Origin: Mariniflexile sp044335535
GTDB taxonomy: Bacteria > Bacteroidota > Bacteroidia > Flavobacteriales > Flavobacteriaceae
Assembly: GCF_044335535.1 (NCBI RefSeq)
Contig: NZ_JBIQVZ010000005.1
Span: forward strand, 186,001-250,000
Length of the DNA: 64,000 nt
Direction: 5' to 3'
The number at the start of each line of letters is the position of its first letter. Position 1 is the stretch's first letter. This document shows positions 9,279-17,561 of this stretch, piece by piece. The notes under the pieces were generated by a model. That model ran no database searches. It was not told the origin of the DNA and saw nothing but the letters and a program-made list of their open reading frames with translations. Position numbers and translations under genes: made by a program.

Positions 9279-9329
9279 AATGAGATATCTTTTTATTCTA
9301 AAAAAAGCATTATAAAATGACGTTTAGTT

Positions 9330-9401
9330 TGTCAGACTGAGCTTGTCGAAGTCCATTACTGCCACTTTTTTCAGATAGCTTCGACAGGCTCAGCTTGACA
9401 G
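9330..9401. repeat. Inverted pair of the GAGCTTGTCGAAG repeat
   Basis: Left arm 9330-9353 (with CTGAGCTTGTCGAAG) and right arm 9378-9401 (with CTTCGACAGGCTCAG) are imperfectly complementary over about 22 bp around a 24-nt loop. A further fragment, TTGTCGAAGTCC, lies at 9447. It sits between two convergent genes, where a hairpin could stop transcription from either side. Confidence 0.75.
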
Positions 9402-9500
9402 GCTGTTTTAATGCCATTTCCTTTCTCTTTTTTAAATCTAAAGAAGTTTGTCGAAGTCCCAAAATTTAAAAAATGTCATTGGTGTTCACTTCATATTATT

Positions 9501-10547
9501 TTATAATATTGGTTTTGCATAATACTTTTTCTTCAACCAAAACGAAACCCGAACCAATAAAATCAATGCGGGAACTTCGACCAATGGACCAATGACTCCT
9601 GCAAATGCTTGTCCTGAATTCAGCCCGAAAACTGCAATGGCAACTGCAATCGCCAATTCAAAATTATTTCCTGCTGCCGTAAAAGCAACTGAAGCTGTCT
9701 TGTCGTATTCCGCCCCTATTGCCTTGGTAAAGAAAAAACCAATAATAAACATGAAGCTAAAATAGATAAGTAAAGGAATTGCAATAATCAATACATCCAT
9801 TGGGATTTCAACGATTAATTCTCCCTTCAATGAGAACATAACCACAATGGTAAATAAAAGGGCAATCAAGGTCATTGGTGATATGGTTGGAATGAATTTC
9901 TTTGTGTACCATTCCTCACCTTTTAGCTTCACTAAAATGAGCCTGCTCAATATTCCCATTACGAAAGGAATCCCTAAATAAATAGCGACACTTTCTGCAA
10001 TGGTGCCGATTGAGATATCCACAATAGCACCTTCAAATCCGAAATAGGGTGGAAGAACGGTTATAAAAATCCATGCATAAAAACTATAGGCAAACACTTG
10101 AAAAATACTGTTCAAAGCAACCAATCCTGCACCATATTCACTACTGCCTTCAGCAAGGTCGTTCCATACCAAAACCATTGCAATACAACGAGCCAAACCA
10201 ATTAATATGAGTCCAACCATATATTCGGGATAGTCACGTAAAAATGTAATAGCTAATACAAACATTAAAACAGGGCCAATTATCCAATTTAGAATAAGCG
10301 AAATCGAAAGGATTTTTGTGTTTCTGAAAACTTTCGGCAACAGAGAATAGTTAACCTTTGCCAGAGGCGGGTACATCATTAATATTAAGCCGATTGCAAT
10401 GGGGATATTTGTTGTTCCGCTACTAAACGAATTTATGATGTTGGGAAATGTAGGGATAAGATATCCAAGTCCAACGCCGATAGCCATGGCGACAAATATC
10501 CATAAAGTCAGATTTCTGTCAAGGAAACTTAATTTTTTTGTTGCCAT
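9501..10547 (-). CDS. ACR3-family arsenite efflux transporter
   Basis: A 348-residue inner-membrane protein with about ten hydrophobic segments, of the ACR3 branch of the bile/arsenite/riboflavin transporter superfamily. It exports As(III), and in some members Sb(III), using the proton motive force. The segment GLARCIAMVLVWNDLA (about residues 115-130) carries the conserved Cys of the family, and GNNFELAIAVAIAVFG lies near residue 290. It begins 3 nt after the arsenate reductase gene ends, so the two proteins work in sequence: reduction of arsenate, then extrusion. It is the last gene of the minus-strand ars operon and ends facing the polyprenyl synthase gene across an inverted repeat. Confidence 0.94.
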   Translation of the reverse strand: MATKKLSFLDRNLTLWIFVAMAIGVGLGYLIPTFPNIINSFSSGTTNIPIAIGLILMMYPPLAKVNYSLLPKVFRNTKILSISLILNWIIGPVLMFVLAITFLRDYPEYMVGLILIGLARCIAMVLVWNDLAEGSSEYGAGLVALNSIFQVFAYSFYAWIFITVLPPYFGFEGAIVDISIGTIAESVAIYLGIPFVMGILSRLILVKLKGEEWYTKKFIPTISPMTLIALLFTIVVMFSLKGELIVEIPMDVLIIAIPLLIYFSFMFIIGFFFTKAIGAEYDKTASVAFTAAGNNFELAIAVAIAVFGLNSGQAFAGVIGPLVEVPALILLVRVSFWLKKKYYAKPIL

Positions 10548-10550
10548 TCT

Positions 10551-11183
10551 TTATGAATTGATTAGAGAAAAAACGTAAAATAATTCGGTTGCAATTTGCA
10601 GACTTCTTTCATTGTATTTTTCAGTCTGTTGTGGCGTGTTGTCAAATGCTTTTGGGTCTTCAAAAGTTATAGGAATACGTTTCTCTGCTCCTGGAACAAA
10701 CGGACATGCTTCATTTGCTGAATCACAGGTCATAATAGCTGCAAATCCAGATTTCGGATTAAAATCATCATCCAGTTTTTTTGAAAATCCAATAATAGGA
10801 TGCTCGTTTTTAGCGTATTTAATACTGTAAACAGGGTTGTTGCCTTCTGAAATCGTTTTGACTTCAAAACCTGAATTTTGCAACGTTTTTGCCGCCATTG
10901 GGAAAAGTGCCGTAGCTTCTGTGCCACCTGAATAACAAAACACATTTTTAATATTAAAGTAGTTAGCCATTGTTTGTGCCCAAACTTGTGACAAATGACT
11001 CCTTCGTGAATTGTGGGTACAGATAAAGTTGATTCGAATGTCCTGTCCATTTGAAACTTTTAACTGAATAAAATCAGCTAGCGGTTGTAAAACAGCTTTA
11101 CGTTCATCTGTAATAGCTTGGGGATTTAATCCCTTGATTAATTTTTCTATTCCTGAAAATAAGGTTGATTGTGTTGTTGTCAT
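10551..11183 (-). CDS. Arsenate reductase-like low-molecular-weight protein tyrosine phosphatase
   Basis: A 210-residue cytoplasmic protein of the LMW-PTP/ArsC fold. The phosphate/arsenate loop is CTHNSRRSH (CX5R), followed by a conserved MTCDSANEACPFVPGAEKR segment with further cysteines that could take part in thiol relay, and the acid-containing FEDPKAF. It probably reduces As(V) to As(III) for the ACR3 pump 3 nt downstream. The frame runs back to an ATG at 11243, but that would overlap the preceding gene by 38 nt and add a non-conserved head. The ATG at 11183 gives a 22-nt gap and a normal N-terminus (MTTTQSTLFSGIEKL). Confidence 0.9.
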   Translation of the reverse strand: MTTTQSTLFSGIEKLIKGLNPQAITDERKAVLQPLADFIQLKVSNGQDIRINFICTHNSRRSHLSQVWAQTMANYFNIKNVFCYSGGTEATALFPMAAKTLQNSGFEVKTISEGNNPVYSIKYAKNEHPIIGFSKKLDDDFNPKSGFAAIMTCDSANEACPFVPGAEKRIPITFEDPKAFDNTPQQTEKYNERSLQIATELFYVFSLINS

Positions 11184-11205
11184 TTTCTTAACGTTTGTTT
11201 TATTG

Positions 11206-11673
11206 TTAGCAACAATTTCCATCTGGCGAACAACAAGGTTCATTGTTCAAATCAGCTAATTTTACTTTCGTTTTTTCTGTAGGAACCCCGCATTTGTCCT
11301 TCGCTAAACAATCGGTTTGTTTAGATGTCAATAAGAAATTTTTACCGTCGAAATCCAATCCAAATTTTTGTATGGTTTCGCCTTGAAACTCCACTTCTAT
11401 TTCTACATCTTCCAAACCTAAAACCTTTTCAGACAATTCTATGATGTGGATGAGCTTTTCCGGATGCAATCTGTGGTTATAGTCGTTGGCATTCCAAAGT
11501 TGAAAGTTTACCACTTCTTCATTTCTTACGGTGCCACCACAATCAATAAAATGTTTTGTGATTTTACCAACTTCTGTAACATGAAAGTGGCTAGGGACTA
11601 AAGTTCCGTTTGGCAATTGAAAACCTATGGTTTCTAATTCTTTTAATACTAATTTTACTTCTGATAGTTTCAT
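11206..11673 (-). CDS. DUF6428-type protein of the ars operon, Cys-rich tail
   Basis: A 155-residue soluble protein beginning MKLSEVKLVLKELETIGF. It resembles the small family annotated as DUF6428 that is usually found between arsR and the arsenate reductase gene in Bacteroidota. His and Cys residues are frequent (SHFHVTEV, DCGGTV) and the end carries the sequence CCSPDGNCC, which could bind As(III) or a soft metal. No catalytic function is known; a role in arsenic binding or transfer is inference. The open frame extends upstream to 11778, but that would overlap arsR and run through a putative operator, so the ATG at 11671-11673 is preferred. Confidence 0.82.
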   Translation of the reverse strand: MKLSEVKLVLKELETIGFQLPNGTLVPSHFHVTEVGKITKHFIDCGGTVRNEEVVNFQLWNANDYNHRLHPEKLIHIIELSEKVLGLEDVEIEVEFQGETIQKFGLDFDGKNFLLTSKQTDCLAKDKCGVPTEKTKVKLADLNNEPCCSPDGNCC

Positions 11674-11734
11674 CTGTTTATTTTTTTTGATTAATAAATC
11701 TTTTAGCATGTTCGTTTCACAACTATATTTATTT

Positions 11735-11755
11735 ATTGCGATGATACGATTAATG
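11735..11755. promoter_or_regulatory. Putative ArsR operator, copy 2 (before the DUF6428 gene)
   Basis: Contains TACGATTAATG and matches the 21-nt site at 12117-12137 at 18 positions. It lies just downstream of the arsR stop and about 60 nt before the DUF6428 start. A near -7 element (AAAATTTG on the minus strand, around 11760-11767) is next to it, suggesting a second, separately repressed promoter inside the cluster. Confidence 0.6.
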
Positions 11756-11768
11756 AATTCAAATTTTT

Positions 11769-12098
11769 TTAACAACAATCTGCTTTAGGTATGTCCTGGT
11801 TTAAAAATTGGTGCATAACATCTTTCATTTTAGACCAATTTTCGGTGTTGATACAATAGCAAACGCTTGTTCCTTCCACATTTCCTTTAATTAAGCCTAA
11901 ATGCTTTAATTCTTTTAAATGCTGTGAAATTGTAGGTTGAGCCAATCCTATTTCACTGACCAAATCACCACAAACACAAGAGTTGATTTTGAATAAGTGC
12001 TGTAGAATGGCTACCCTTGCAGGGTGTCCAAAGACTTTGGCGAACAAAGAAATTTCGTTTTGCTCATCGGTAAACATGTCGGTTTTGGCTAATCCCAT
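11769..12098 (-). CDS. arsR: ArsR-family metalloregulatory repressor
   Basis: A 109-residue winged-helix repressor. The sequence VFGHPARVAILQHLF is followed by CVCGDLVSEIG, where the Cys pair (about residues 41-43) fits the As(III) site of ArsR, then the recognition helix AQPTISQHLKELKHLGLI. The last residues are DCC, adding possible thiol ligands. Without As(III) it should bind DNA and close the operon; binding of As(III) releases it. Two copies of a similar 21-nt motif stand in front of this gene and in front of the next gene, fitting autoregulation plus direct control of the downstream part. A -7 promoter element lies at 12148-12155. Confidence 0.93.
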   Translation of the reverse strand: MGLAKTDMFTDEQNEISLFAKVFGHPARVAILQHLFKINSCVCGDLVSEIGLAQPTISQHLKELKHLGLIKGNVEGTSVCYCINTENWSKMKDVMHQFLNQDIPKADCC

Positions 12099-12116
12099 TT
12101 TTTATTTAATTGTTTC

Positions 12117-12137
12117 ATTGCAATATTACGATTAATG
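12117..12137. promoter_or_regulatory. Putative ArsR operator, copy 1 (before arsR)
   Basis: Holds ATTACGATTAAT, an imperfect dyad (ATTA/TAAT), 19 nt before the arsR start and just downstream of its -7 element. It matches the second copy at 11735-11755 at 18 of 21 positions. Confidence 0.6.
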
Positions 12138-12147
12138 TATGGGATAT

Positions 12148-12155
12148 CAAAAATA
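12148..12155 (-). promoter_or_regulatory. -7 promoter element for arsR
   Basis: On the minus strand this reads TATTTTTG, an exact TAnnTTTG match. The expected start of transcription, near 12141, falls at the edge of operator copy 1. Confidence 0.6.
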
Positions 12156-12177
12156 TTTTACATATTTTTTTAAAAAT

Positions 12178-13128
12178 TTACTGTTGCTGCTGTTGTTGAA
12201 TATGTTCTAAGTTGCGTTGGTAGCTATTGTTTGTGTTAGAACCTGTAAAGGTATTTGGTGGTATAATAGTAGCTTCTTGTTGTCTTGAGGTGCTAATCTC
12301 TACTTTGACAAACAGGTCAGATTCTACTTTTCTTTTAAAAACACCTTTTACAGGAGAACAATCGGCATAATCCCTACCCACGGCTAAACGAACATGGTTT
12401 TCGTTTGCAATGGCATTATTTGTTGGGTCTAAACCTAGCCAGCCATAAAACGGGATATAAACTTCAATCCAGGCGTGGGTGGCGCCTTCTCCTCTGGATA
12501 TGTCACCAGAGGGACAAATATAACCGCTAACGTAACGTGCTGGAATACCAGACATTCTAGTCATTTGCAGTAAAATATTAGTGAAATCTTGACAAACGCC
12601 AGCTTTTAAATTCCAAACATCATCTAAAGTAGAGTCTACGTTAGTAATACCTTTTATGTATTTAAAGTTGGTATAAACATATTCGCAAAGCTCTAAAGCA
12701 GCTTTAAAAGGTGTTTTTTCAATAAGATTTTTTTCTTTAATTAAATTTAAAATATCGTCAGATCCATTAAAAGAGACGTGTTTTAAAAAATCAAAGACTT
12801 CGACATCATATTTTTCCGATTTTATTTTATCCCATTGGGTTTTGATATCTATAGTGTCATCTGGAAATAATCTATCATAAGTTATGACTTCAATTTCAGA
12901 TACAATAGATAATTCATCATGTGGTTCTGGTATAAAAAATGTGCCTATCCTGTTGTTGTAAAAATCAGTATATGTTTCAATGAAGGGATTGTTTGTAACC
13001 GATAAAAAATGAGAGACAACCTTTTGATAAGGATCATTTATAGGGTGTAATCTAATTAAATTTGCACCATCAATTACAGGATTGCTATAACTGTATTTTG
13101 TAATATGTTTTATATAGAATGTTGGCAT
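12178..13128 (-). CDS. Transglutaminase-like protein of the ATP-grasp/alpha-E operon
   Basis: A 316-residue protein without signal peptide or membrane segment. Residues 1-80 match the bacterial transglutaminase-like N-terminal domain, and the core follows with Cys179 (AGVCQDF), His218 (ATHAWIEV) and Asp234 (GLDPTNN), so the triad is complete. Such proteins act as proteases or amide-bond-forming enzymes rather than true transglutaminases. It ends in an unusual run of six Gln. It lies 18 nt after the alpha-E gene, as the third gene of a conserved three-gene set whose product is unknown; acting on a peptide made by the ATP-grasp partner is the usual proposal and remains inference. Confidence 0.92.
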   Translation of the reverse strand: MPTFYIKHITKYSYSNPVIDGANLIRLHPINDPYQKVVSHFLSVTNNPFIETYTDFYNNRIGTFFIPEPHDELSIVSEIEVITYDRLFPDDTIDIKTQWDKIKSEKYDVEVFDFLKHVSFNGSDDILNLIKEKNLIEKTPFKAALELCEYVYTNFKYIKGITNVDSTLDDVWNLKAGVCQDFTNILLQMTRMSGIPARYVSGYICPSGDISRGEGATHAWIEVYIPFYGWLGLDPTNNAIANENHVRLAVGRDYADCSPVKGVFKRKVESDLFVKVEISTSRQQEATIIPPNTFTGSNTNNSYQRNLEHIQQQQQQ

Positions 13129-13146
13129 AATAATTTTAAAAAAAAA

Positions 13147-14073
13147 TCAATTTGCTTTAGAAAAGTAAACCGAATTAATATTTGCGGAAATATTTCTTAT
13201 ATCGTCTTTAATTCCTTCAATATAATTGTGCAAACCTTGCGCATTGATACTTTCAATTGTGGTATATTTAATGGTACTTTCTAGCTTTCCAAGCAAAAAT
13301 TCTAAACTATTTTTTTCAAGTTCGTTACTTTCAATAAGTTGATTGATGTGTCTGCTTAATTTGTTTACGCAATAATACACCGATCTTGGGAATAATTTGT
13401 CTTGGAAAACCATACTTATTATGTGATCTTCATTAAAAGTAGATTTATGGGTTTTTAAATATAATTGATAACCACCAACCGATAGCAATAAATTTTTCCA
13501 GTAGAAGCTTTTTTCTAAATTGTCAGACGTTTTTCCTATTTCAATTAGTTTAAGTGCTGTGAAATCTGAAATTTGTATAACACGTTCTAAAAACTTGCCA
13601 ACGTTCATAAAGTTGTATGCAGCACCTCGTTCTTGTGTAATATCCGAGGTTCCGTAATAAATTAAATGAAACTTCCTAAGGTCTTCTAAAAACTGTACTG
13701 GGTCTTCTTCCCGAAGCCTTCTTGATAGGTCATTATTGGTAAGATAAAGGTAGTAGTTGTTGATGCATAGCCAAAGTTCTCTAGAAATATGTTCTTGAAC
13801 ACTGCGAGCATTTTCTCTTGCCTTTGTAACAATATTTAAAATGGAATTAGCATTACTAGGGTTTAATACCATAAAATCTATGCATTCAATGGGATCTTCC
13901 GTATAAAACTTATTTTCTGAAGTGGTAAAATTATTAATAATTGGTGTCCATGAAAATAGTTCGGGAGAGTCTTGGTTTGCATAAAAATTTACTTTTAGTA
14001 AACTTAAGATACCATTGCCTCGTTCCATATATCTATCTAACCAAATAAGGTTATTTGCTACTCTACTTAACAT
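13147..14073 (-). CDS. Alpha-E domain protein (DUF403)
   Basis: A 308-residue, largely helical soluble protein that opens with MLSRVANNLIWLDRYMERGNGILSLL, the typical head of the alpha-E (DUF403) family. The family has no established activity but occurs almost always beside a circularly permuted ATP-grasp protein and a transglutaminase-like protein, as here with 18-nt gaps on both sides. The constant partnership suggests a complex or a shared pathway in making a peptide or amide-linked product. No metal-binding or catalytic motif stands out by eye. Confidence 0.9.
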   Translation of the reverse strand: MLSRVANNLIWLDRYMERGNGILSLLKVNFYANQDSPELFSWTPIINNFTTSENKFYTEDPIECIDFMVLNPSNANSILNIVTKARENARSVQEHISRELWLCINNYYLYLTNNDLSRRLREEDPVQFLEDLRKFHLIYYGTSDITQERGAAYNFMNVGKFLERVIQISDFTALKLIEIGKTSDNLEKSFYWKNLLLSVGGYQLYLKTHKSTFNEDHIISMVFQDKLFPRSVYYCVNKLSRHINQLIESNELEKNSLEFLLGKLESTIKYTTIESINAQGLHNYIEGIKDDIRNISANINSVYFSKAN

Positions 14074-14091
14074 ATTTTAATATTTTCTGAA

Positions 14092-15534
14092 TTATTGCAA
14101 TACCCATGTGTCTTTGCTGCCACCGCCTTGAGAGCTGTTAACCACCAATGAACCTTTTTTAAGAGCGACTCTAGTAAGACCACCTGGACAAATGTCGATA
14201 TCATTTTTTCCGGCAAGGGCAAAGGGGCGCAAATCGATACAGCGTGGTGATAGTTGTCCATTGATATAGCAAGGAGCTGTTGATAAGCGTAGTATGGGCT
14301 GCGCAATGAAATTTTCGGGTCTTTTCTTAACGTTATCCAAATAATCTTTTATTTCGGCGTCGGTTGCTTCATGGCCCATTAGCATGCCATAGCCACCGCT
14401 ACCATCGGTTTTTTTAATAACCATTTCCCGAATGTTTTTGGTGACATACTCAAGTTCATTTGGTCGTCCTAATTGATAGGTTTCAATGTTTTTTAAAATA
14501 GGATCTTCATTTAAATAATATTTAATCATGTCAGGCACGTAAATATAAATAGCCTTATCGTCTGCAATACCGGTTCCAGGTGCGTTTACAATATTTACAT
14601 TGCCTTTTCTGTAAGCAGCCATAATACCCGCTACTCCTAAAATACTTTGCGCGTTAAATTCCAAAGGATCTAAATAATCATCGTCAACACGTCTGTAAAT
14701 AACATCTACTTGTTTTAAACCGTTAGTGGTTTTCATGTAAACAAAGTGGTTTTTCACTACCAAATCGGTGCCTTCAACCAATTCAATTCCCATTAATCGA
14801 GCTAGGGTTGTGTGTTCGTAATAGGCAGAATTATAGATGCCAGGAGTTAATAGTACAATATTAGGGTTTATGAGGTTCGAAAGTTCTTTAAGCTTTTTAT
14901 AAAGCATGTCAGGATAATTAGAAACCGACCGTACTTGGCTTTTTGGTAAAATACCAGGAAACAAACGTTTGGAAATTTCTCTGTTTTCCAGCATATAGCT
15001 AACACCCGATGGTGTTCTTAAGTTGTCTTCAAGCACATAAAATTCACCATCATTATTTCTTATCAAATCTACTCCGGAAATGTGTATATATATATCGTAA
15101 GGTACTTTTACACCTTTCATTTCACGTAAAAAATTTGGGCAAGAGTAAATTAAGTCGACAGGAATAAGGCCATCTTTAATTATGAACTGCTCGTTATAAA
15201 TATCTTTTATAAATAGGTTTAGAGCTTTAAGGCGTTGCTTAATGCCTCTTTCAATTTTGTCCCATTCTTGAGCTGTTATAATTCTTGGAACAATATCAAA
15301 AGGAAATATTTTTTCGATACCTTCATTATCGTTATAAACCGTAAAGGTAACGCCTTGGCTCATAAATAACTGTTTGGAAAGGTCTTCTTTTTTAGTGAGT
15401 TTTTCGGGTGAAGTTTTTTTAAGGTATTCAATAAAGCCTTCGTATTGAGCTCTGAATTCTTTATTTTCACAGTACATTTCATCCCAAGTGTTTGGTAGTT
15501 TTTCGTAAGACGAGAAAAGATGATTGTCATTCAT
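14092..15534 (-). CDS. Circularly permuted type 2 ATP-grasp protein (DUF404/DUF407)
   Basis: A 480-residue cytoplasmic protein, first gene of the operon. Recognisable blocks are ITAQEWDKIERGIKQRLKALN (start of the permuted domain), VDLIRNNDGEFYVLEDNLRTPSGVSYMLENR, LVEGTDLVVK, and the C-terminal IKKTDGSGGYGMLMG glycine-rich loop followed by FIAQPILRLST. The order of ATP-grasp parts is permuted relative to classic ligases. By fold it should activate a carboxylate with ATP and join it to an amine. Neither substrate is known. A -7 promoter element lies about 20 nt upstream. Expected with it and present: the alpha-E and transglutaminase partners. Confidence 0.92.
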   Translation of the reverse strand: MNDNHLFSSYEKLPNTWDEMYCENKEFRAQYEGFIEYLKKTSPEKLTKKEDLSKQLFMSQGVTFTVYNDNEGIEKIFPFDIVPRIITAQEWDKIERGIKQRLKALNLFIKDIYNEQFIIKDGLIPVDLIYSCPNFLREMKGVKVPYDIYIHISGVDLIRNNDGEFYVLEDNLRTPSGVSYMLENREISKRLFPGILPKSQVRSVSNYPDMLYKKLKELSNLINPNIVLLTPGIYNSAYYEHTTLARLMGIELVEGTDLVVKNHFVYMKTTNGLKQVDVIYRRVDDDYLDPLEFNAQSILGVAGIMAAYRKGNVNIVNAPGTGIADDKAIYIYVPDMIKYYLNEDPILKNIETYQLGRPNELEYVTKNIREMVIKKTDGSGGYGMLMGHEATDAEIKDYLDNVKKRPENFIAQPILRLSTAPCYINGQLSPRCIDLRPFALAGKNDIDICPGGLTRVALKKGSLVVNSSQGGGSKDTWVLQ

Positions 15535-15553
15535 ATATTATAAGCTATAATAC

Positions 15554-15561
15554 CAAATATA
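15554..15561 (-). promoter_or_regulatory. -7 promoter element for the ATP-grasp operon
   Basis: On the minus strand it reads TATATTTG, an exact match to TAnnTTTG. The transcript would begin near 15547 with a leader of about 12 nt. No clear TTG is seen at -33. Confidence 0.55.
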
Positions 15562-15737
15562 GCAAATTCATTAAATAATATACAGTTATTTATGTATTTG
15601 ATTAAATAAAATTTATCATTTATTTCAATTTGATGAAAATAATTTGAAATTTTAACAAATGACTTATTTTTTGCTACTTTAATTATATTCTAAATAATTT
15701 TCAGAAAAAAGCATGTATTTAATTTACTAAACTGTAT

Positions 15738-15899
15738 TGAACCCATTTAAATTTTTAGCAAACGGTAAAAAAACGTCTTTTTTTGTCCATGTACCTCCCA
15801 GCTCATTCCCTAAAAACAGTCCAGTGTGTTATTTTAGAAATGAGCCAGCTCATGCAGGGTTAAATTTTCGTTTCAATTAAAAAAGTTTAAACGAGTTCA
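15738..15899. repeat. Inverted-repeat element, degenerate copy (about 162 bp)
   Basis: The left end TGAACCCATTTAAATTTTT and the complement of the right end (TGAACTCGTTTAAACTTTTT) match with a few differences. Length and end sequence fit the better-preserved copies at 15932, 40344 and 57593. The interior holds no reading frame of note. It is 32 bp from the next copy. Confidence 0.6.
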
Positions 15900-15931
15900 T
15901 TTACTAATAACACAACTTAAAGTTATATTTG

Positions 15932-16095
15932 AGAACTTGTCTTGACCTTTTTCAATTGGCTGCAAAATGATCTTTTTGCCCCATATTTTACCTGTTTTTT
16001 TACTCCGTAGCGTTGCTATGAAGTGCTAAAAAGCTAAAATTTAGGACAAAAGTTTCTATTTTTCGCTTCAATCAAAAAGGTCAAGACGAGTTCTA
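15932..16095. repeat. Inverted-repeat element, about 164 bp
   Basis: The first 20 bases of the left end and the complement of the right end share AGAACTNGTCTTGACCTTTT with one difference. The interior contains GTAGCGTTGCTATGAAGTGC, a small hairpin. No gene is inside. It lies between the divergent ATP-grasp operon and the ECF sigma gene. A perfect TATATTTG (15924-15931) abuts its left end and could start a transcript running through it. Confidence 0.78.
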
Positions 16096-16160
16096 AGAAA
16101 AATAATTTGCACTAGGCAACCATTAACATAAAATTGGCGTCTTTATAAACAGAAGGCTAA

Positions 16161-16739
16161 ATGAAATCATTTTTGAAAGTCATACAACTCCATAAAAACG
16201 AATCGGCACTCATTAAAAGTGCCATTAAAAACAATCGTGAATCGCAGCATGTGCTGTATGAGTTGTACGCACCAAAAATGCTGAGCGTTTGCAGGTATTA
16301 TATTAAAGATTTGCAGCATGCTGAAGAAGCCATGCTTAATGGATTTTTTAAAGTATTTTCCAATTTAAGCAGTTATAGGGCGGAAGGTAGTTTTGAAGGA
16401 TGGATTCGGCGAATTATGGTAAGAGAATCTATTTCGTTTTTAAGACAGCAAAAGCAAATCGAATTTTCTGTTGAAGAAGTCGATTTTAAAAATGATTACA
16501 ATAACCATATAAACACAGATATTGAGGTTGCCCAAATACAACAACTTATAGATGGGCTTCCAGAAGGCTATAAAATGGTATTCGTTATGTATGCCATTGA
16601 AGGATATAAACATCATGAAATTGCAGATATGCTTGGTATTACCGAAGGCACATCAAAATCCCAGTTATATAAAGCACGAAAAATGCTTCAGGAACGGTTA
16701 CAGGAATTGGAAAAAATAACAAGTTATGGAATCAAATAA
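16161..16739 (+). CDS. ECF-type RNA polymerase sigma factor
   Basis: A 192-residue sigma-70 family protein with region 2 at about 25-95 (YELYAPKMLSVCRYYIKD through GSFEGWIRRIMVRESISFLR) and region 4 at about 120-180 (LPEGYKMVFVMYAIEGYKHHEIADMLGI then GTSKSQLYKARKML). There is no region 1 or 3, as expected for an ECF factor. Its stop overlaps the next gene by 14 nt, and that gene encodes a membrane protein that may hold it inactive. A barrel protein follows. No promoter of obvious autoregulated type was recognised; the leader contains the 164-bp repeat. Confidence 0.93.
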   Translation: MKSFLKVIQLHKNESALIKSAIKNNRESQHVLYELYAPKMLSVCRYYIKDLQHAEEAMLNGFFKVFSNLSSYRAEGSFEGWIRRIMVRESISFLRQQKQIEFSVEEVDFKNDYNNHINTDIEVAQIQQLIDGLPEGYKMVFVMYAIEGYKHHEIADMLGITEGTSKSQLYKARKMLQERLQELEKITSYGIK

Positions 16740-17469
16740 ATTTGACAACAGTATAAAAGATAAACTAGAAAGCAGAAGCTTACAGCCATCAAACAATGCA
16801 TGGGCGAAACTTTCGGAACGTTTAGAAAAGGAAGATAAAAAACAAAATAACAAAGCTATTTGGTGGTTGGGTATTGCAGCCAGTGTTGTAGGTGTTTTGT
16901 TTGTTGCATTTCAATTTTTTAATACCGAAGAAGTGAAGCCCGTAATAGTCGATTCACCAAGAGTTATTCAGAAAAATGAAAACACACAAGTTGCTGTTGA
17001 CGAAGTAAAAGTGTCAAAGGGTGTCGAAAAAGAAATACAGATTAATGAGAAGACCGAAAAACTTCCGTTAAAACATGATTCAACCATTCAAATTAATGAA
17101 AATCCTGTTGCTATTACTAAGTACAAAGCCTTAATTAAAAAAGAAGAAGTGCTTCAACCGGTAAAAGTAGCGCAAGAAAGTTTAACGTTTGAAGCCCAAA
17201 AAATACAGGATGTTGTAGCTAAAGTACAGCTGCTAAAAGATAATAACCAAGAGGTTTCGGATGCTGTTATTGATGCGCTGTTGCTTGAGGCACAACAAGA
17301 AATGCGATTGAAACAATTATATAATGAGACGAGTGGCGTGGTCGATGCCAATATGTTGCTTCAAGATGTTGAAAACGATTTAGACCAATCCTTTAGAAGT
17401 AAAGTTTTTGAAGCTATAAAAGCGAGCTATAATTCGGTAAAAACAGCTGTGGCACAACGAAACAATTAA
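16726..17469 (+). CDS. Single-pass membrane protein, putative anti-sigma factor
   Basis: A 247-residue protein with a charged cytoplasmic head of about 45 residues, one membrane segment (WWLGIAASVVGVLFVAFQFF, about 46-65), and a Lys/Glu-rich periplasmic part predicted to form helices or coiled coil (QKIQDVVAKVQLL and following). It overlaps the ECF sigma gene by 14 nt, so translation is coupled. Topology and position fit an anti-sigma factor that binds the sigma factor with its head and senses the envelope with its tail. No ASD or zinc motif is visible, so the assignment rests on context. Confidence 0.7.
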   Translation: MESNKFDNSIKDKLESRSLQPSNNAWAKLSERLEKEDKKQNNKAIWWLGIAASVVGVLFVAFQFFNTEEVKPVIVDSPRVIQKNENTQVAVDEVKVSKGVEKEIQINEKTEKLPLKHDSTIQINENPVAITKYKALIKKEEVLQPVKVAQESLTFEAQKIQDVVAKVQLLKDNNQEVSDAVIDALLLEAQQEMRLKQLYNETSGVVDANMLLQDVENDLDQSFRSKVFEAIKASYNSVKTAVAQRNN

Positions 17470-17561
17470 TAAATTCCTGAGAAAGTAGGAATCCCAGCAA
17501 TAAATGGAAAAAACATAATTTATATACTATAAACAATTCATCAATCAATAATCATTAACAA

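Noticed and set aside
10730..11050. 106-codon frame overlapping the arsenate reductase gene on the same strand
   Set aside because: Out-of-frame shadow; the reductase frame has clear catalytic motifs.
14067..14306. 79-codon frame overlapping the ATP-grasp and alpha-E genes
   Set aside because: Same strand but wrong frame relative to two conserved genes; no family match.
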